Positions 7,689 through 9,681 of a stretch of 9,681 nucleotides of DNA are shown here, piece by piece. This DNA is from Acidobacteriota bacterium (GTDB lineage: Bacteria; Acidobacteriota; Terriglobia; Terriglobales; Acidobacteriaceae), in contig JAJYBT010000040.1 in assembly GCA_021778875.1 (NCBI GenBank), positions 1 to 9,681 on the forward strand, in the 5' to 3' direction. Positions within the stretch are counted from its first letter, which is position 1, and the number at the start of each line of letters is the position of its first letter. The notes beneath the pieces are model-generated. The model was not told where the DNA came from. It saw only the letters and a program-made list of their open reading frames with translations, and ran no database searches. The translations under genes were made by a program, and so were the position numbers.

Positions 7689-8315
7689 TTAATAAAACAG
7701 GTACTTGCGCCAGCGGTCATCGCCGTGGCCGAGCATGCGCATGATCTGACGGCTGGTGTGCAGCGAAAACGGGCGCGGCTCACGCAGCAGAACCATGTCG
7801 TCAATCTCGTGCAGCAGCCGGTTGCCCTTGCGGCGATTGCAGGCGTGGCAGCAGGCGACCAGGTTCTCCCAGGTGGAGTTGCCACCGCGCGAGCGCGGTA
7901 CCACGTGGTCCAGCGTAAGCTCGCTGGAGGGCAGCACGACGCCGCAGTACTGGCAGGTGTTGCGGTCGCGGAGCAGGATGTTCTTGCGTGAGAGGGCTCG
8001 GGTCTGGTGCGGGATGCGCCGGTATTCAAGCAGGCGGATGACCGAAGGCATGGGAACGCGGCTGCGCTGGGCGTGGAGGGTAAGGCCGTGCTCCTCCTCA
8101 GTGCGCGCAATGCCCTTCAGCACCAGCACCAGGGCACGGCGCGCGCCGCAGATATTGATGGGTTCATACGACGCGTTGAGCACCAGCACGGGCATCTGCA
8201 GGATATGGCTGGCCTGAGTGCTATGCGGCGCGGCGGTGTGGTCGGCAACGTGAGCAACGGCCCGGGCGGCCGACTTTTGTTTACGAGCATGAATCATGGC
8301 TTTTCCCAGCGACAT
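7689..8315 (-). CDS. HNH endonuclease family protein
   Basis: A 208-aa protein with a complete HNH nuclease domain in its second half. C121 and C124 (CQYC) plus C156 and C159 (CHAC) would bind a structural zinc. [11 protein letters not shown] supplies the catalytic H137, with N151 (ENLV) and N160 (CNRRKGNR) completing the HNH pattern. The region before it contains [13 protein letters not shown] (about 44-56), a hallmark of a widespread chromosomal HNH subfamily of unknown role. The first 40 residues are basic and variable. The ATG at 8313-8315 is preceded by GGGGAG; a TTG at 8333 would overlap comF and is less likely. The stop of comF lies 10 bp upstream and within the same AAGGGGAGAAGG ribosome-binding region, so the two genes are probably co-transcribed. 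DNA nicking or cutting is inferred from the domain; the target is unknown. Confidence 0.88.
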   Translation of the reverse strand: MSLGKAMIHARKQKSAARAVAHVADHTAAPHSTQASHILQMPVLVLNASYEPINICGARRALVLVLKGIARTEEEHGLTLHAQRSRVPMPSVIRLLEYRRIPHQTRALSRKNILLRDRNTCQYCGVVLPSSELTLDHVVPRSRGGNSTWENLVACCHACNRRKGNRLLHEIDDMVLLREPRPFSLHTSRQIMRMLGHGDDRWRKYLFY

Positions 8316-8327
8316 CCTTCTCCCCTT
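8316..8327 (-). promoter_or_regulatory. Ribosome-binding site of the HNH gene overlapping the comF stop
   Basis: The minus strand reads AAGGGGAGAAGG directly before the HNH ATG. Its first two bases belong to the comF TAA stop. This supports the ATG at 8315 as the start and suggests coupled translation of the two genes. Confidence 0.6.
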
Positions 8328-9213
8328 AGTCAAAAGACGGTTGGCGTGGTGATGCGAGCATGGTTTCAGCGGTCGGGTTGGCGTGGCGCAGACTGCCGGG
8401 CTGCTCGCCGGGGACGGACAGGCCGTCCTTTGCGAGCAAACCGCGGAAGTCCACAGAGGTGCGCCGGGCGCGGGCCAGCGTAGCCACCCATACGGCTTCG
8501 GCTCCGGCCTGGAGCAAAGCCCGGGAGGCGGCGCGGGCGGTGGCGCCCGTGGTCAGGATGTCGTCAATCACCAGAACAGTACGCCCGGCAATCAGACCGG
8601 GCTGGGCAACTCGAAAGGCAGCGCGCAGGTTCAGGCGACGCTGCCGCGGCGTCAACCCGGCCTGGCTTTGCGTAAGGCGGGTGCGAGCCAGCGCGCCGGG
8701 AGCCAGCGTCAGCCGCCACGCCGGATGCGTCTGCTTCAGCCGGCGAAGCGCATGAGCAGCAAGCAGTTGCGCCTGATTAAAGCCGCGTCCGGCGTATTTG
8801 CATCGGTGCAGCGGCACGGGAACCACAACAACCTCCGCGGGCAGTTGCGGCGCAATCTGCGAAATGGTGAGCGCCAGCATGCGTCCCAGGTTGTGCGCGG
8901 CCGGGCGAAGACCGTCGTACTTCAGCGCGTGGATGGCCAGCCGCATGCGGCCCTCGTAGGTTCCGCAGGCAACCGCACGCGCAAAAGGTGGCGGAGCCAT
9001 GCGGCAGGCACGGCACAGGGGCTGCTCTTCCGCCGATGGCGCCCACAGGGAGTCGCCGCAGCGAAAGCACACAAGTCCGTCGTGGGCAGGCACTTCAGCC
9101 CAGCAAACATCACAGATTGGAGCGGAAGAAAGGCGCGGCAAGAGAGAGCCGCAGAGGGCACAGGATGCAGGAAGGATGGCACAACTGACTGCATCCAGAG
9201 GACTTCGAAGCAC
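8326..9213 (-). CDS. comF: ComF family protein (zinc-ribbon plus phosphoribosyltransferase)
   Basis: A ComF/GntX-type protein, about 295 aa from the chosen start. The N-terminal part has four CxxC pairs (C18/C21, C34/C37, C49/C52, C67/C70), the zinc-binding region of the family. A type I phosphoribosyltransferase domain follows, with [17 protein letters not shown] (about 132-148) and the PRPP-binding motif [13 protein letters not shown] (213-225). ComF is needed for uptake or processing of transforming single-stranded DNA in several bacteria, acting on the cytoplasmic side. After the PRTase core there is a tail of about 48 residues (248-295), longer than in many relatives. The start is uncertain: GTG at 9211-9213 fits the expected distance to the first CxxC but has no ribosome-binding site. 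The open frame continues upstream to a TTG at 9402, also without one. The HNH gene follows by 10 bp. Confidence 0.87.
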   Translation of the reverse strand: MLRSPLDAVSCAILPASCALCGSLLPRLSSAPICDVCWAEVPAHDGLVCFRCGDSLWAPSAEEQPLCRACRMAPPPFARAVACGTYEGRMRLAIHALKYDGLRPAAHNLGRMLALTISQIAPQLPAEVVVVPVPLHRCKYAGRGFNQAQLLAAHALRRLKQTHPAWRLTLAPGALARTRLTQSQAGLTPRQRRLNLRAAFRVAQPGLIAGRTVLVIDDILTTGATARAASRALLQAGAEAVWVATLARARRTSVDFRGLLAKDGLSVPGEQPGSLRHANPTAETMLASPRQPSFD

Positions 9214-9493
9214 GCGGGCTACGGCGCGCCACCGCGAAGTCTCCGATGGCGGAACGTCGAACGTCAGTGAACCGTAGTCCCTGCGGAAGACGCACCTCTC
9301 TTTGGGGCGGCGGGTTCTTATGCCGCCTTGACAACGAGTATACGCGCATGCGGGCGCTGCTTTCCATCGCGCCGTGTGAATAGGAAAACAATAAAGGAAC
9401 AAGGAATGGCACGGGCATCGGCGACGGACTGCGCGGACTGAACAGCCGTATCAACGGTACGGTACACTTCAAACCTAAGAGGGGTATTGTCTT
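9214..9493. other. Divergent spacer between comF and the exported-protein gene
   Basis: About 280 bp with no independent gene I can support. The comF reading frame stays open on the minus strand as far as 9402, so part of it may be comF coding sequence. At the plus-strand end, TGAACA (9439-9444), an 18-bp spacer and TACACT (9463-9468) form a weak promoter (4/6 in each hexamer) for the gene starting at 9494, with its ribosome-binding site AAGAGGGG at 9477-9484. Confidence 0.4.
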
Positions 9494-9681
9494 TTGCGTT
9501 TTCGGAGTGCGTTTTTCGGCGTTTTTGCATCGCTTTTTGTGCTCGGCGGCCATGGCTGGTCCCAGCAGCCGCAACAGCAGGGCGGACAGACAGGGATGAG
9601 CAGCGGCATCTCCTCTGGCGTGGCGGCGGCGCCGGTGTACGACGAGCAGAAGCGTCCCATCACGGCGGGCGGCTTTGTGGA
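9494..9681 (+). CDS. Exported protein, N-terminal fragment (cut by window edge)
   Basis: The frame 9494-9681 is open and starts with TTG preceded by AAGAGGGG with a 9-bp gap, after an in-frame stop at 9476-9478. It encodes a good signal peptide (LRFRSAFFGVFASLFVLGG, with cleavage likely around GWS/QQ). A short Gln/Gly-rich stretch (QQPQQQGGQTG) and then SSGVAAAPVYDEQKRPITAGGFV follow. An internal ATG at 9596 is in frame but would discard the signal sequence, so TTG is preferred. The segment KRPITAGGFV resembles the beginning of Acidobacteriota CRTAC1-type FG-GAP/ASPIC repeat proteins as I remember them, but only about 62 codons are visible and this identity is a weak inference. The frame runs off the window. 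Confidence 0.55.
   Translation, partial: MRFRSAFFGVFASLFVLGGHGWSQQPQQQGGQTGMSSGISSGVAAAPVYDEQKRPITAGGFV

Noticed and set aside
8383..9270. Plus-strand open frame (295 codons) opposite comF
   Set aside because: The minus strand carries four CxxC pairs and a PRPP motif. The plus frame is composition-biased and has no motif.

Overview
The window is ordinary-looking GC-rich chromosome. I read it as coming from an Acidobacteriota (Terriglobia/Acidobacteriaceae-like) bacterium. The main pointers are the secreted LolA-like protein at 6111-6992, which resembles a family I know mainly from that phylum, the secreted S9 peptidase, and the general gene style. The phylum call is an inference from recognition, not from a search. 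I see no rRNA, tRNA, CRISPR array, IS element or phage gene.

Layout. Positions 1-5757 are all minus strand. Reading in the direction of transcription: a membrane sensor protein with a GAF-like region and a degenerate histidine-kinase core (5757-3736), a secreted S9 prolyl-oligopeptidase-family peptidase (3645-1495), a ribbon-helix-helix/PIN toxin-antitoxin pair of the VapBC type (1455-764), recX (758-204) and the first 46 codons of alaS (139 to the window edge). A divergent, gene-free gap (5758-6110) follows. The plus strand then carries a LolA-like exported protein (6111-6992) and a universal stress protein (7130-7585). Next is a minus-strand pair, comF (about 9213-8326) and an HNH endonuclease (8315-7689), 10 bp apart. 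Finally, a divergent plus-strand gene for an exported protein starts at about 9494 and runs off the end.

How the genes relate. recX and alaS are common chromosomal neighbours (recA-recX-alaS in many bacteria). Here no recA precedes recX; a VapBC module sits directly in front of it, 5 bp from the recX start. comF and the HNH gene look like one transcription unit, with the HNH ribosome-binding site overlapping the comF stop. The sensor protein has no response regulator next to it.

Most worth a second look: (1) the sensor protein has lost the phosphoacceptor His, both N-box Asn residues and the G1-box Asp, so it looks like a pseudo-histidine-kinase; (2) two TGTA-N-TACA dyads 20 bp apart sit in front of the toxin-antitoxin pair; (3) a 10-bp direct repeat 22 bp apart sits just before alaS, and its proximal copy could be a -10 element placed for a leaderless mRNA. 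I do not see a clearly new multi-gene system.
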